From positions 1-64,000 of the forward strand of contig JAJEBG010000060.1 in assembly GCA_022824005.1 (NCBI GenBank): a DNA stretch of 64,000 nt. Reading direction: 5' to 3'. How positions within the stretch are numbered: position 1 is the first letter of the stretch; each line of letters starts with the position of its first letter. Shown here piece after piece: positions 13,077 through 24,594 of the stretch. The DNA comes from Paracoccaceae bacterium. Its GTDB lineage: Bacteria; Pseudomonadota; Alphaproteobacteria; Rhodobacterales; Rhodobacteraceae. The position numbers and the translations under genes were made by a program. The notes under the pieces are model-generated. The model saw only the letters and a list, made by a program, of their open reading frames with translations. It was not told the origin of the DNA and did no database searches.

Positions 13077-13934
13077 TCATTCTGCCGCCACGGGCACATT
13101 CCGGCTACGAATCGCGACCAATCGGGCGATGATGAGGTTTAGGATGGAGCGAAATTTTGCAAAATTTGCATTCATTTTGATGGTTGCCTCGTCCAAGTAT
13201 AGGCGACGGTCCAATTCAATTTGAAGAACGTGACGGCCGTTTTGGGGCCGTCCGTGACGATGAGATATATAGGCCCCCGCAAATGGCTCATTGATGGTGA
13301 CACTGAGACCCATTGAATCAAAGATCGTCCGCGCTTGCTCAGTAATGTCAACGCCGCAGGCGCGACCAAAGCGATCACCGAGCACCACGTCAGGCCATCG
13401 GCCGGCCATTGTCGGTGATGCGCTAGCTAACATGTCATGAGGGGTTGAATGGCAATCAATCAGAATGACCTCGCCAAACCGATCGACAGCTTTATCCATC
13501 AATTGATCAAGCCGTTCATGATACGGCCTACGAATGGCCGTGATCCGACACTGGGCTTCGTGAAAAGTCATCTTGTCGGAATAGATCGCCTGACCTTTCC
13601 CCACGAGACGTGGAATGACCCCATAACCCGCCTGTGAGCGACGCCCCATGCCGTGTCCGTGAAGACCGGAAATGATGGCTGGATCCAAGTCGTCGGGGGC
13701 TCGGTTGAGATCAATATAGGCGCGCGGCACTGTCACGCAAATCAATGGCGCACCGAACGTCGGCACCTCTCGGTAAAGGATATCCAAAAACGCATCTTCA
13801 GTCGACCGCAATGTGGTTTCATTCAAGCGAGTTTGGCAAAGAAATTCAGGACTGTAACATCGCCCGCTGTGGGGTGATGCAAAGATGACAGGGCGATTCC
13901 ATTCCAATGGCCAAGTTTCGATAAAGGGTTTCAT
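13077..13934 (-). CDS. N-formylglutamate amidohydrolase family protein
   Basis: A 285-residue member of the FGase family of zinc hydrolases (PF05013). Likely zinc and catalytic residues are in FASPHSGR, STEDAFLDILYR and ILIDCHSTPHD. The best-known member, HutG, releases glutamate from N-formylglutamate at the end of histidine breakdown, but no hut genes lie nearby, so the substrate here is open; some relatives act on other N-acyl amino acids. The gene is convergent with dinB and separated from it by 3 bases. The 190 bases between its start and the exonuclease gene show no feature I can support. Confidence 0.85.
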   Translation of the reverse strand: MKPFIETWPLEWNRPVIFASPHSGRCYSPEFLCQTRLNETTLRSTEDAFLDILYREVPTFGAPLICVTVPRAYIDLNRAPDDLDPAIISGLHGHGMGRRSQAGYGVIPRLVGKGQAIYSDKMTFHEAQCRITAIRRPYHERLDQLMDKAVDRFGEVILIDCHSTPHDMLASASPTMAGRWPDVVLGDRFGRACGVDITEQARTIFDSMGLSVTINEPFAGAYISHRHGRPQNGRHVLQIELDRRLYLDEATIKMNANFAKFRSILNLIIARLVAIRSRNVPVAAE

Positions 13935-14125
13935 CTTTCGCTTTTTTGCATCAGTATACAGCAGAAGATTTAATCATTATTGCTCACCTCAAGCGATGAA
14001 TGAAACAATATCGCATGTCCAAGAATTGAAGGAAGCCTCCTGATAACGGGCGGTCGACGATGTTCAAGGCAAATGTCAGGTTTGATGCGCGATCACGGGG
14101 TTTTAGATAGAGCGGGCAATCTCAA

Positions 14126-14734
14126 TCATTTAGGGGGTTTTGGCGTCCCTCCCGGTATCGGGATATTGTTATCCATCATGTAGAATATCCGAGCAATGCG
14201 GAAAGCCATCATGGTGTCTTCTTCGGCATGATGCACTTGGGTGGCACGGAGGGGCAAACCGAAGACACGCGTCACATCTTCTAGCTTGCTTCCGCTCCAT
14301 TTTCCACCATTGAATTGACGGTATCTTTGCATCGTGCAGTAAAGCCTGTTTCGCCCCGGCCAATCTAAACCCGCACGTTGAAATTCGGCGTCAAGGAACT
14401 GTCGATCAAAACTGACATTGTGCGCGATCAACGGGCAAGAACCAATAAAGTCACGTATTTTGCCGGCAATCCTGCCAAAGTCTGGTTTGCCTGCGACATC
14501 GCGATCAGAAATACCATGAATTCTTGAAACCTGAGTAGGAATCTTGCGACCCGGGTCAAACACCTCATTGATTATTTCCAACTCTAGGTCATAATCAGAC
14601 GATGATTTAAGTACACCGAAGTCCGCCTTAGCGAGGCAAATGGAGATTATTCGGTCATTTTGAGAGGAAAACCCGGTGGTCTCAACATCAAAAACCACCG
14701 CCTGATCAAAACCCCTAAATTTCATCTTGTCCAA
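14126..14734 (-). CDS. DnaQ-like 3'-5' exonuclease
   Basis: A 202-residue DEDDh exonuclease. The motifs are all present: VVFDVETTGFSSQNDRII (motif I, Asp and Glu), LIAHNVSFDRQFLD (motif II), and VHHAEEDTMMAFRIARI (motif III, His and Asp). It is the length of a stand-alone epsilon-like or RNase T-like nuclease, without a polymerase-binding extension, so calling it the replicative epsilon subunit would go too far. It lies 22 bases downstream of katG on the same strand and may be cotranscribed, which could link it to repair after oxidative damage. Confidence 0.85.
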   Translation of the reverse strand: MDKMKFRGFDQAVVFDVETTGFSSQNDRIISICLAKADFGVLKSSSDYDLELEIINEVFDPGRKIPTQVSRIHGISDRDVAGKPDFGRIAGKIRDFIGSCPLIAHNVSFDRQFLDAEFQRAGLDWPGRNRLYCTMQRYRQFNGGKWSGSKLEDVTRVFGLPLRATQVHHAEEDTMMAFRIARIFYMMDNNIPIPGGTPKPPK

Positions 14735-14756
14735 TGACCTTTACCTCACACACCAT

Positions 14757-16964
<2,208 letters not shown>

Positions 16965-17251
16965 TCAATTAAATTCTTCGGTCGGATCACTCGTTTGATA
17001 TCTGACACCGTTTCAAAGTCTAATAACATTCCAGCAACACGAATCAACCCAATCAGAAGTCCTCCCCTCAAAAAACATTTATTTTCCAATTGAACCGCCC
17101 GGCTAACGGGATGTGAAAACACAAAGGGATGTCATCTTGGACTTGCCAGTATTTTTGATATTTATCATCCCGCCGCTAGAGGGCAAAAGCGGTTGCAATC
17201 CCAACCGGCTTGGCTTATTTGTTCGCTCCCATTAAAGGTGTGGACTGGACA

Positions 17252-17326
17252 GGGCGCGTAGCTCAGGGGTAGAGTACTACGTTGACATCGTAGGGGTCGC
17301 TGGTTCGAACCCAGCCGCGCCCACCA
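17252..17326 (+). tRNA. tRNA-Val (GAC)
   Basis: A 75-base cloverleaf with encoded CCA; the anticodon arm CTACGTTGACATCGTAG gives GAC. The acceptor GGGCGCG pairs with CGCGCCC. It lies 30 bases ahead of rpmJ on the same strand. Confidence 0.95.
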
Positions 17327-17356
17327 TGAAGGATTAAGGACAGGAGAACGGACGAT

Positions 17357-17482
17357 ATGAAAGTGAAAAATTCCTTGCGTTCGCTCAAAGCGCGGCACCG
17401 CAAATGCCAAATCGTTCGTCGCAGGGGGCGGGTTTACGTGATCAACAAACAGCAGAAAAGGTTCAAGGCCCGGCAAGGTTGA
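17357..17482 (+). CDS. rpmJ: Ribosomal protein bL36, cysteine-free type
   Basis: A 41-residue basic protein starting [17 protein letters not shown] and ending [12 protein letters not shown], the typical alphaproteobacterial bL36 of the large subunit. It lacks the zinc-binding CxxC...C..H set of the longer-known form and keeps only one cysteine. An aggag site stands 12 bases before the ATG. It lies between tRNA-Val and a secreted CIA30-domain protein. It is easily missed because of its size. Confidence 0.9.
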   Translation: MKVKNSLRSLKARHRKCQIVRRRGRVYVINKQQKRFKARQG

Positions 17483-17499
17483 TCCCAAGACATTCAATC

Positions 17500-18078
17500 A
17501 TGTTTCATCGGACAAAGAGATCATGGAGCCGGCGACGTTTTGGTGCCTGTTTGTCCGCGACATTGCTTTCTCCTGCCTTTGCCAACTCCGCCAATCCCGT
17601 GTTTGAAACGTTTGGTTCGGGCGCACAAAATCGCTGGAAGTTTTTTGCCGACACGGTAATGGGAGGCGTCTCCTCTGGTCAGGTGGTATTCAAGCGTGAA
17701 GGCTCCCACTCTTTTGCTAGAATGACGGGTCAAGTCAGCACCGCCAATAATGGTGGTTTCATTCAATTCCGACGGGATTTTCGGGGCGAGCTGCCGAGTG
17801 GAGTAAGCGGTCTTTCACTCATTGCTCGAGGCAATGGCCAACGCTACTTCATCCATCTGCGCACGCGTGGCACCTTTCTGCCCTGGCAATATTACCAAGC
17901 GGCTTTTGAGACATCGAGGCGATGGTCTGAAGTCTTCTTGCCGCTTAACTCGTTTCGCCCTTCCGGCTCTTTTATGCGGGCTTCCCCTACAGCGGAATCA
18001 TTGCGCTCCATCGGCGTTGTCGCTTTCGGTCGCGATCATGAGGCGCGGATTGACGTCTCAGAAATCAATTTCTATTGA
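17500..18078 (+). CDS. Exported CIA30-domain protein
   Basis: A 192-residue protein with an arginine-rich N region and hydrophobic segment ending in PAFANSANP, likely an export signal. The remainder matches the CIA30 fold (complex I intermediate-associated protein 30, a galactose-binding-like beta sandwich): W-K-F-F-A-D-T-V-M-G-G-V-S-S-G is the signature near residue 50, followed by GGFIQFRRDF and a conserved C-terminal ARIDVSEINFY. In mitochondria CIA30 helps build complex I. Bacterial secreted versions have no settled role, so function is unknown here. I chose ATG at 17500, 17 bases after rpmJ. Confidence 0.8.
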   Translation: MFHRTKRSWSRRRFGACLSATLLSPAFANSANPVFETFGSGAQNRWKFFADTVMGGVSSGQVVFKREGSHSFARMTGQVSTANNGGFIQFRRDFRGELPSGVSGLSLIARGNGQRYFIHLRTRGTFLPWQYYQAAFETSRRWSEVFLPLNSFRPSGSFMRASPTAESLRSIGVVAFGRDHEARIDVSEINFY

Positions 18079-18106
18079 GGGGAAATTTCCCTTTTGGCCT
18101 CAAGAG

Positions 18107-19327
18107 TTACGAATAGCTCCGCTGATCATTGATGACCTTACCATCATCCGGCAATGAGCCGGGGGGGCGAAGTTCCACACGGGCCCGAAGTTTAAATGCC
18201 TCGGCTACGGCTCTCTCCAATTGATTGATATTGGCCTCCCTCGCTTCAACGAGCACAATCATATCATCCATCTCATCTTTTCGATTGACCTCAACTCGAG
18301 CACGAACAATCTCTTTATGGCGGCGGACGAACTCGGCCACCTGTTCGGGGCGCACAAACATTCCCTTCACTTTGGTTGTTTGGTCGGCCCGGCCTTTCCA
18401 TCCTGCCAAGCGTAGATTGGTGCGCCCACACGGGCTTTGTCCTTGCACCACGGATGACAAATCACCTGTAGCAAATCGAACAAGAGGATAATCAGGGTTC
18501 AACAATGTGACCACAACCTCACCGGTCATCCCCTCGTCAACAGGTTCGGACGAGCCGGGGTAGAGAATTTCAACAATCACCCCCTCTTCGACTATCAAAC
18601 CTTCATCCGCCACCGTCTCATAGGCAATATTGCCAAGTTCTGCCGTGGCATATACTTGCAAACAATGTATGCCCCTGTCGGCATATTCTTGGCGCAATGA
18701 GGGAAAGAGGGCGCCTCCTCCGACCGCCGCCTTGGTCAATCGAGGCAATTCGATACCGAGTTCAATGGCCTTATCAAGGATGACTTTCAGAAAGTCGGGC
18801 GTTCCTGCATAGCTGGTCACGCCGATGTCCGCCGCGGCGCGAGCCTGAAATTCGCTCTGACCTGGACCACTCGGCACCACTGTGGCACCGACTGCCCGGG
18901 CACCACTTTCAAACATCATGCCGGCCGGCGTGAAATGATACGACAGACAGTTGAGCACAATATCTGTCTTGGTGATGCCGCAGGCATGAAGAAATCGCCC
19001 CATGCGCCACCAATCCTTGGTGACCATTCCAGGCTCATATATGGGCCCCGGTGACTGAAATATCCAAGAATAATCTGTCGCTTTGCCGGGCGTCAGTCCA
19101 CCAAAGGGCGGGCATTCCCGCTGCATTTGGGACATCTCTGATTTTCGAAAAACCGGGAGGTCGCCTAAGTCATCGACATCTCGGATGGCGGTCGCGTCAA
19201 CAGAATTGAGCCGTGAGACATAGATCGGGGCTTCTTTGGCGGCGGCAATCGTCTCGGGGAGACTTTTGGCAATGGCGGCCTGCCGCTCATCGGCTGAGCG
19301 GGTTTCAAGTTTATCAAAATATCCCAT
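18107..19327 (-). CDS. Phenylacetate-CoA ligase-like AMP-forming enzyme
   Basis: A 406-residue adenylating enzyme of the PaaK branch: shorter than FadD-type ligases, with a phosphate-binding loop weaker than in the best-studied members (YSWIFQSPGPIYEP), a conserved YATAELGNIAYE adenine region and the hinge and C-terminal block RADQTTKVKGMFVRPEQVAEF. It probably makes an acyl- or aryl-CoA from an acid taken up by the adjacent ABC transporter. It is the last gene of the operon, 75 bases after livF. The substrate cannot be read from sequence; phenylacetate is only a family name here. Confidence 0.85.
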   Translation of the reverse strand: MGYFDKLETRSADERQAAIAKSLPETIAAAKEAPIYVSRLNSVDATAIRDVDDLGDLPVFRKSEMSQMQRECPPFGGLTPGKATDYSWIFQSPGPIYEPGMVTKDWWRMGRFLHACGITKTDIVLNCLSYHFTPAGMMFESGARAVGATVVPSGPGQSEFQARAAADIGVTSYAGTPDFLKVILDKAIELGIELPRLTKAAVGGGALFPSLRQEYADRGIHCLQVYATAELGNIAYETVADEGLIVEEGVIVEILYPGSSEPVDEGMTGEVVVTLLNPDYPLVRFATGDLSSVVQGQSPCGRTNLRLAGWKGRADQTTKVKGMFVRPEQVAEFVRRHKEIVRARVEVNRKDEMDDMIVLVEAREANINQLERAVAEAFKLRARVELRPPGSLPDDGKVINDQRSYS

Positions 19328-19402
19328 GATCTATGATGAAGGCCTCTGTGATTTCAGTGGTATATCGTCGACAGAATGACGCCATCTATTCAAACAGTGA
19401 AA

Positions 19403-20224
19403 TTAGCTCAACCATCGTTTGCGACGACGATAAGAGCGCACATCTCGAAAAGATTTACGTCCCGCTTCAGACATTCCAAGATAGAATTCCTTGACATCAG
19501 GATTGTTACGCAACTCGGACGCGGGACCATCCATCACGACACGCCCTGATTCAAGGATATATCCATAATTTGCAAACCGAAGCGCGACATTGGTGTTTTG
19601 TTCAGCTAGCAGGAAACTGACTCCTTCGTCTTGGTTAAGATCACGGACAATCTCGAATATTTCCTCAACCAATTGGGGCGCAAGGCCCATGGAGGGTTCA
19701 TCAAGAAGGATCGTCTCGGGCCTTGACATCAAGGCCCGCCCAATCGCGCACATTTGTTGTTCACCCCCCGAAGTGTAACCCGCTTGCGCTTTTCGTCTTT
19801 CTTTAAGGCGAGGAAAATATGTGTATACCAAGTCTAAATGTTCGCCAATTTCGGCTTTTTTCGCCACACGGGTGAAAGCCCCCGTCAGCAAATTTTCCTC
19901 TATTGTCAGATGTTCAAAACAATGGCGCCCCTCCATCACTTGAATGACCCCCATCTTGACGAGAGTGGCCGGGTCAAGATTCTGAATACTCTGTCCCCGA
20001 TAGGTAATAACTCCTTTGGTGACGTGACCACGCTCTGACTTGAGGAGATTTGAAATCGCTTTGAGTGTCGTCGTCTTACCGGCACCATTCCCACCCAACA
20101 GGGCAATAATCCCGCCCTTTGGAACCATCAAACTGACGCCTTTCAAAACCAAAATTACATGATTGTAGATCACCTCTATATTGGTGACATCGATCAGGTT
20201 CTCGGTGGGGCTGTGGTCATTCAT
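19403..20224 (-). CDS. livF: LivF-type ABC transporter ATPase
   Basis: A 273-residue ATPase with Walker A GGNGAGKTTTLKAI, signature YTSGGEQQMCAIGRAL, Walker B TILLDEPSMGLAP and switch LLAEQNTNVALRFA, all in the LivF style. With LivG it powers uptake by the LivHM permease. The C terminus is a little longer than usual, with a conserved EFYLGMSEAGRKSFRDVRSYRRRKRWL tail seen in LivF proteins that sit beside acyl-CoA synthetases. It lies downstream of the substrate-binding gene, after a GC-rich hairpin. Confidence 0.93.
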   Translation of the reverse strand: MNDHSPTENLIDVTNIEVIYNHVILVLKGVSLMVPKGGIIALLGGNGAGKTTTLKAISNLLKSERGHVTKGVITYRGQSIQNLDPATLVKMGVIQVMEGRHCFEHLTIEENLLTGAFTRVAKKAEIGEHLDLVYTYFPRLKERRKAQAGYTSGGEQQMCAIGRALMSRPETILLDEPSMGLAPQLVEEIFEIVRDLNQDEGVSFLLAEQNTNVALRFANYGYILESGRVVMDGPASELRNNPDVKEFYLGMSEAGRKSFRDVRSYRRRKRWLS

Positions 20225-20253
20225 GGGTCAAAAAATCACATCTCATTATATCA

Positions 20254-20280
20254 CCCGGCCCCATACAATGTAGGGCCGGG
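20254..20280 (-). terminator. GC-rich intergenic hairpin after the substrate-binding protein gene
   Basis: Arms cccggccc and gggccggg (8 bp) enclose an 11-base loop between the binding-protein gene and livF. No T tract follows on the minus strand. Such hairpins often protect the abundant binding-protein message and reduce read-through to later transporter genes. Confidence 0.55.
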
Positions 20281-20315
20281 CGCGTCATTGTCTATTGACT
20301 TTCAGGTTGATGTCA

Positions 20316-21602
20316 TCACAGACAGCGTCGCTGAATGTTATTTTCTTCCGCATAAGCCGCCGATGCATCAGCGATCTGCTTGTCAATGATTTCTTTTTCA
20401 GACTGGATCGCCTCGGAGATAATTGTCCATTCCTGGTCTTTTGCGTTCCATTGCTGCACGTAACCAATCCCTTCGCCACCGTGGTTCTCGCACGTCACAG
20501 CGAAACTCGGTCCAAAATTCGGGAAACCAAGCTCAGTCATCAATTCTTCCGTGATGACGAGATTTTCCAATCCGTCGCGCATCATTTCAGGCGTGATGTC
20601 GGTGACACCATGCATCTTTTGTGCGACACGGATGGCTTCAGTGATCAACAGAGCCCCATAAACTCCACGCATGTAGAGAACGGTTCCAACCTGATCTCCA
20701 TTACCGGCTGCTAGTCCTGCGTCCAAAACATACTTTTTCATGTCATCCATTGCTGGATAATCAACACCCAAGCGATTTATTGCGAGGGCTTTGTAGCCAT
20801 TGGAGCGGTCAGCGGCGGGGAGAACATCGGCTTCTGAACCCGACCACCAGACACCAATGAAATTTTCCATTGGAAAACGGATATTAGCCGCTTCATTGAT
20901 CGCCACTGAATTCATGACGCCCCAACCCCACATCAAGATATAATCCGGTTTTTCGCGACGAATTTGCAACCATTGCGCCTTTTGCTCTTGGCCCGGATGA
21001 TCAACAGGAACAAGCATCAACTCATATTCATACTTGTCCGCCAGTAACTCAAGCGTCGCAATGGGTTCCTTGCCGTACGCCGAATTATGATAAACCAAAA
21101 CAATCTTTTTGCCTTTGATGTCGCCTTCATTCAAATCCAAGATATGGTTAACGGCGATGGAGGCCCCATCCCAGTAATGGGCGGGAAAATTGAAGACATG
21201 GCTGAAGACTGTGCCATCAGCAGCGGCGGTTCTCCCATATCCCATAGAATGAATAGGGATACCGTCAGCGGTGGCTTTTGGAATGAGTTGATAGGTGATG
21301 CCTGTGGACAGAGGGCTATAGACCAAAGCCCCTTTGCCCTTGGTCGCCTCATAGCATTCAACGCCCTTTTGAGTGTTGTAGGCTGTTTCACATTCTTCAA
21401 CAACAATCATCTCACCACCGATTCCGCCATCGCGCTCGTTCAGCAGGGTCATATAGTCGGAAAATCCGTCTGCCACGGGAATACCCCCCGGCGAGTATGG
21501 ACCGGTCCGATAGGCCAGCCACGGAACAAACAAGTCGGCCATTGCGGCGGGGGCTGCGAATCCTGCGATCAGCATCGCGAAGATCATTTTTTTGAACTTC
21601 AT
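20316..21602 (-). CDS. ABC transporter substrate-binding protein, LivJ/K superfamily
   Basis: A 428-residue periplasmic protein with a signal peptide (MKFKKMIFAMLIAGFAAPAAMA) and the type-I periplasmic binding fold: RTGPYSPGGIPVADG at the start, then a receptor-family ligand-binding core with GKKIVLVYHNSAYGKE and NFIGVWWSGSEADV. It is longer than the amino-acid-binding LivJ (about 350) and resembles the versions found with acyl-CoA synthetases. It should deliver the ligand to LivHM. Since both enzymes in the operon activate acids with CoA, the ligand may be an aromatic or fatty acid rather than leucine. Confidence 0.88.
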   Translation of the reverse strand: MKFKKMIFAMLIAGFAAPAAMADLFVPWLAYRTGPYSPGGIPVADGFSDYMTLLNERDGGIGGEMIVVEECETAYNTQKGVECYEATKGKGALVYSPLSTGITYQLIPKATADGIPIHSMGYGRTAAADGTVFSHVFNFPAHYWDGASIAVNHILDLNEGDIKGKKIVLVYHNSAYGKEPIATLELLADKYEYELMLVPVDHPGQEQKAQWLQIRREKPDYILMWGWGVMNSVAINEAANIRFPMENFIGVWWSGSEADVLPAADRSNGYKALAINRLGVDYPAMDDMKKYVLDAGLAAGNGDQVGTVLYMRGVYGALLITEAIRVAQKMHGVTDITPEMMRDGLENLVITEELMTELGFPNFGPSFAVTCENHGGEGIGYVQQWNAKDQEWTIISEAIQSEKEIIDKQIADASAAYAEENNIQRRCL

Positions 21603-21662
21603 GATTTTTTACTCCTTCGATTTAAACTTCACATGCTCGCTACCATAATTAACTAAGCTAAT

Positions 21663-22748
21663 CTAGCTTGCATGCGGGAAAGGCCACAATCTCAGTTTCT
21701 CTTTGGCGACACGCCAAAGTTGTGCCATGCCGTGTGGCTCGACAATCAGCACTAAGACAATCAACCCTCCGATGATGATAAATTCTAAATGTGTGGCAAT
21801 GGCTGTGTTCCATCCCATCTGGCCCACAAGGATATTCTTGAGCAAAACTGGCATTAAGACTAAAAATGCCGCGCCAATGAATGAACCCGCGATGGAGCCA
21901 AGCCCACCAATAATGATCATGAACAGTACAAGAAAAGATTGATTGATCCCAAAGGCTTCAGTGGCCTCAATGGCACCGAGATAATTGGCAAAAAACATGG
22001 CCCCCGCCATGCCGATATAGAAAGATGATAGGGCGAAAGCACTGAGTTTGGCCTTCATTGGATTGACGCCAATGATTTCTGCGGCAATATCCATATCTCG
22101 AATGGCCATCCAACTCCTTCCAATGGCACCGCGAGTCAAATTTCGAGCCACCCATGCAAAAACAAACACCATCGTCAGGCAAAAAAGATATTTGGCCCAA
22201 GCCTCGGTGAAGGATCCTGTCACCGCGACTCCTAGTACCGTGCGCTCGGGCGCGCTGATCTGACCCGATGAGGAGTAGTTGTAGAACCAAGGAACTTTGT
22301 TGAAAAGCCAAACCAAGAAAAACTGTGCCGCCAAAGTCGCGACGGCGAGATAGAAGCCCTTGATCCGAAGCGACGGAAGACCAAATAGAATCCCCACTAG
22401 TGCAGTAATAACACCCGCAAACATGATGCATAAGATAATACTCATTTCGGGAAAGGCCGTCATCAACTTGTAGCAAGCATAAGCGCCGACAGCCATAAAA
22501 CCTCCCGTCCCCAGCGAGATTTGACCACAATATCCGGTCAAAAGATTGAGACCGAGAGCCGCCATGGCCCAGATGAGAAACGGCACAAAAACCGCGTTCG
22601 CCCAATAATCATTGATCAAGAATGGTATCACACCAAAGGCGGCAAATAGCATGATATAGTAGAGGCGCCGATCAAATTTAATTGGGAAGGTTTGAGAATC
22701 GTTTGGGTAACTGGTTCTGAATTCGCCCGTTTCACGATAAAACATCGT
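21663..22748 (-). CDS. livM: LivM-type ABC permease
   Basis: A 361-residue inner-membrane permease with about nine to ten hydrophobic helices and the LivM signature GYCGQISLGTGGFMAVGAYA, plus the coupling region GRSWMAIRDMDIAAEIIGVN. It pairs with LivH. I chose ATG at 22748 (MFYRETGEF...) because a gagagg site precedes it and related proteins begin there; a TTG five codons upstream overlaps livH. It is followed after 60 bases by the binding-protein gene. Confidence 0.92.
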   Translation of the reverse strand, partial: TMFYRETGEFRTSYPNDSQTFPIKFDRRLYYIMLFAAFGVIPFLINDYWANAVFVPFLIWAMAALGLNLLTGYCGQISLGTGGFMAVGAYACYKLMTAFPEMSIILCIMFAGVITALVGILFGLPSLRIKGFYLAVATLAAQFFLVWLFNKVPWFYNYSSSGQISAPERTVLGVAVTGSFTEAWAKYLFCLTMVFVFAWVARNLTRGAIGRSWMAIRDMDIAAEIIGVNPMKAKLSAFALSSFYIGMAGAMFFANYLGAIEATEAFGINQSFLVLFMIIIGGLGSIAGSFIGAAFLVLMPVLLKNILVGQMGWNTAIATHLEFIIIGGLIVLVLIVEPHGMAQLWRVAKEKLRLWPFPHAS

Positions 22749-22749
22749 C

Positions 22750-23736
22750 TCAAACCCTCTCAATTATGCGTTCGCCAAATAGACCTTGAGGCCTGAACAC
22801 AAGAAACAACAGTGCCAAGACATAGGCAAACCAATTTTCAGTGGCTCCCCCAATGATTGGCCCCAGCAAAAAATCGAATAATTTCTCACCCACACCAATA
22901 ATGAGCCCGCCCACAATCGCGCCTGGAATGGAGGTGAACCCCCCTAGCATTAACACCGGCAAAGCTTTCAACGCGATCAACGACAGCGAAAATTGCACCC
23001 CCGATTTGGCCCCCCACATGATGCCCGCCACCAACGCCACAAAGCCAGCAATGGACCAAACCACCACCCAAATGAACCTGAGGGAAATGCCGACTGAAAG
23101 CGCCGCTTGATGATCATCGGCTACCGCCCGTAAGGCACGGCCAATCTTGGAATATTGGGAAAACACCGTCAAAGTGACCACCAATAAAGCCGCGACAATG
23201 GCCGCGACAATGTCCAATCGATCAATGAAGAATCCATATCCAAACAGGTCATAGGTGAAGGACTCAATCGAGTCTGACGGTCCCACAGGCAGTCCAATAT
23301 CAAGTTTCTTGACCTCTGACCCCCACATCATATCGCCGAAACCTTCAAGGAAATAAGCCAATCCAATGGTCGCCATAAATAAAATTACCGGCTCCTGATT
23401 GATGAGATATTTTAACATCAAACGCTCGACAATAACCGCTAACAGCACCATGGAGGCGAGTGCCATCACCACCGAGAGAAGCGCAGGTAAATGCCAACCG
23501 AAATGGTGAACATTTGTGCCCAACACCGCGTTGATTAAATGGGCGAAGGGAATTTGCCCATTCTGAAATCCAACCAAGGTGAGAGCGGCAAATAACGCCA
23601 TCACACCTTGCGCGTAATTGAAGACCCCTGACGCCTTGAATATTAACACGAATCCAAGTGCCACGAGGGCATATAAAACACCTGTCATTAGCCCGTTTAG
23701 GGCGACTTCAATTCCAAAAAGCAACTGTTCTAGCAA
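22750..23736 (-). CDS. livH: LivH-type ABC permease
   Basis: A 328-residue permease with about eight hydrophobic helices and the motif GVFNYAQGVMALFAAL typical of LivH, and the coupling-helix region SKIGRALRAVADDHQAALSVGI. It forms the membrane channel with LivM. Spacing is 12 bases after livG and about one base before livM, a tightly packed operon. Confidence 0.93.
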   Translation of the reverse strand: MLEQLLFGIEVALNGLMTGVLYALVALGFVLIFKASGVFNYAQGVMALFAALTLVGFQNGQIPFAHLINAVLGTNVHHFGWHLPALLSVVMALASMVLLAVIVERLMLKYLINQEPVILFMATIGLAYFLEGFGDMMWGSEVKKLDIGLPVGPSDSIESFTYDLFGYGFFIDRLDIVAAIVAALLVVTLTVFSQYSKIGRALRAVADDHQAALSVGISLRFIWVVVWSIAGFVALVAGIMWGAKSGVQFSLSLIALKALPVLMLGGFTSIPGAIVGGLIIGVGEKLFDFLLGPIIGGATENWFAYVLALLFLVFRPQGLFGERIIERV

Positions 23737-23748
23737 CGATCTCGCCTC

Positions 23749-24594
23749 TCAATCATGCTGGACGCCCAAATAGGCGTCAATGACCGTTTGGTTATTTCGC
23801 ACCTCATCGGGTGGGCCATCGGCAATTTTGCGACCATAATCCATAACGACGACGCGATCAGATATATCCATCACCACGCCCATATCATGTTCGATGAGGG
23901 CAATCGTCGTGCCAAATTCATCATTGACATCAAGAATAAAGCGGCTCATGTCCTCTTTTTCCTCGACATTCATGCCCGCCATCGGCTCATCAAGCAGAAG
24001 GAGTGAGGGTTCAGCGGCGAGGGCCCGGCCCAACTCTACCCGTTTCTGCAGGCCGTAAGGCAACCGCCCCACAAGAGTCTTTCGGATGGACTGGATTTCC
24101 AAAAAATCAATGATGCGTTCAACAAATTCGCGGTTCTCGCTTTCCTCGCGCTCCGCCGAACCCCACCAAAGCATGCTCTTCATTAGGTTGGGTCGCATTC
24201 GAGTCACCCGTCCGGTCATCACGTTGTCAAGCGTGGTCATCCCCCGAAACAACGCGATATTCTGAAAGGTTCGTGCAATCCCCATATGAGCAATTCGGTA
24301 AGGCGGCAGCGTTGGGCGATGCTCACCACGGAAGCGAATCTGTCCTTCATCGGGGTGATAGAATCCATTGATCACATTTAACATGGACGATTTACCGGCC
24401 CCATTGGGGCCAATGATGGCACAAATCTCACCTTCCAAAATATCGAATGAGACATCTTTAAGGGCTGTGACACCCCCAAAGCGCAGAGTCACGTTCTCAA
24501 TCTCCATGAGCGGTGGACCTATTTTGCGCCTCGGCTCTTGCCCCTTTTTGGACTCCGTTGTCGGAGAAATTGATTGCGTTTCAGGTGACGTCAC
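23749..24594 (-). CDS. livG: LivG-type ABC transporter ATPase
   Basis: A 281-residue ATPase with Walker A GPNGAGKSSMLNVI, signature LPYGLQKRVELGRAL, Walker B LLLLDEPMAGMN and the switch ALIEHDMGVVMDI. I chose GTG at 24594 because it overlaps the stop of the acyl-CoA synthetase as GTGA, an arrangement for coupled translation, with aggag upstream. It carries a low-complexity lead of about 30 residues before the ATPase fold (MEIENVTLRFGG). Confidence 0.92.
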   Translation of the reverse strand: MTSPETQSISPTTESKKGQEPRRKIGPPLMEIENVTLRFGGVTALKDVSFDILEGEICAIIGPNGAGKSSMLNVINGFYHPDEGQIRFRGEHRPTLPPYRIAHMGIARTFQNIALFRGMTTLDNVMTGRVTRMRPNLMKSMLWWGSAEREESENREFVERIIDFLEIQSIRKTLVGRLPYGLQKRVELGRALAAEPSLLLLDEPMAGMNVEEKEDMSRFILDVNDEFGTTIALIEHDMGVVMDISDRVVVMDYGRKIADGPPDEVRNNQTVIDAYLGVQHD

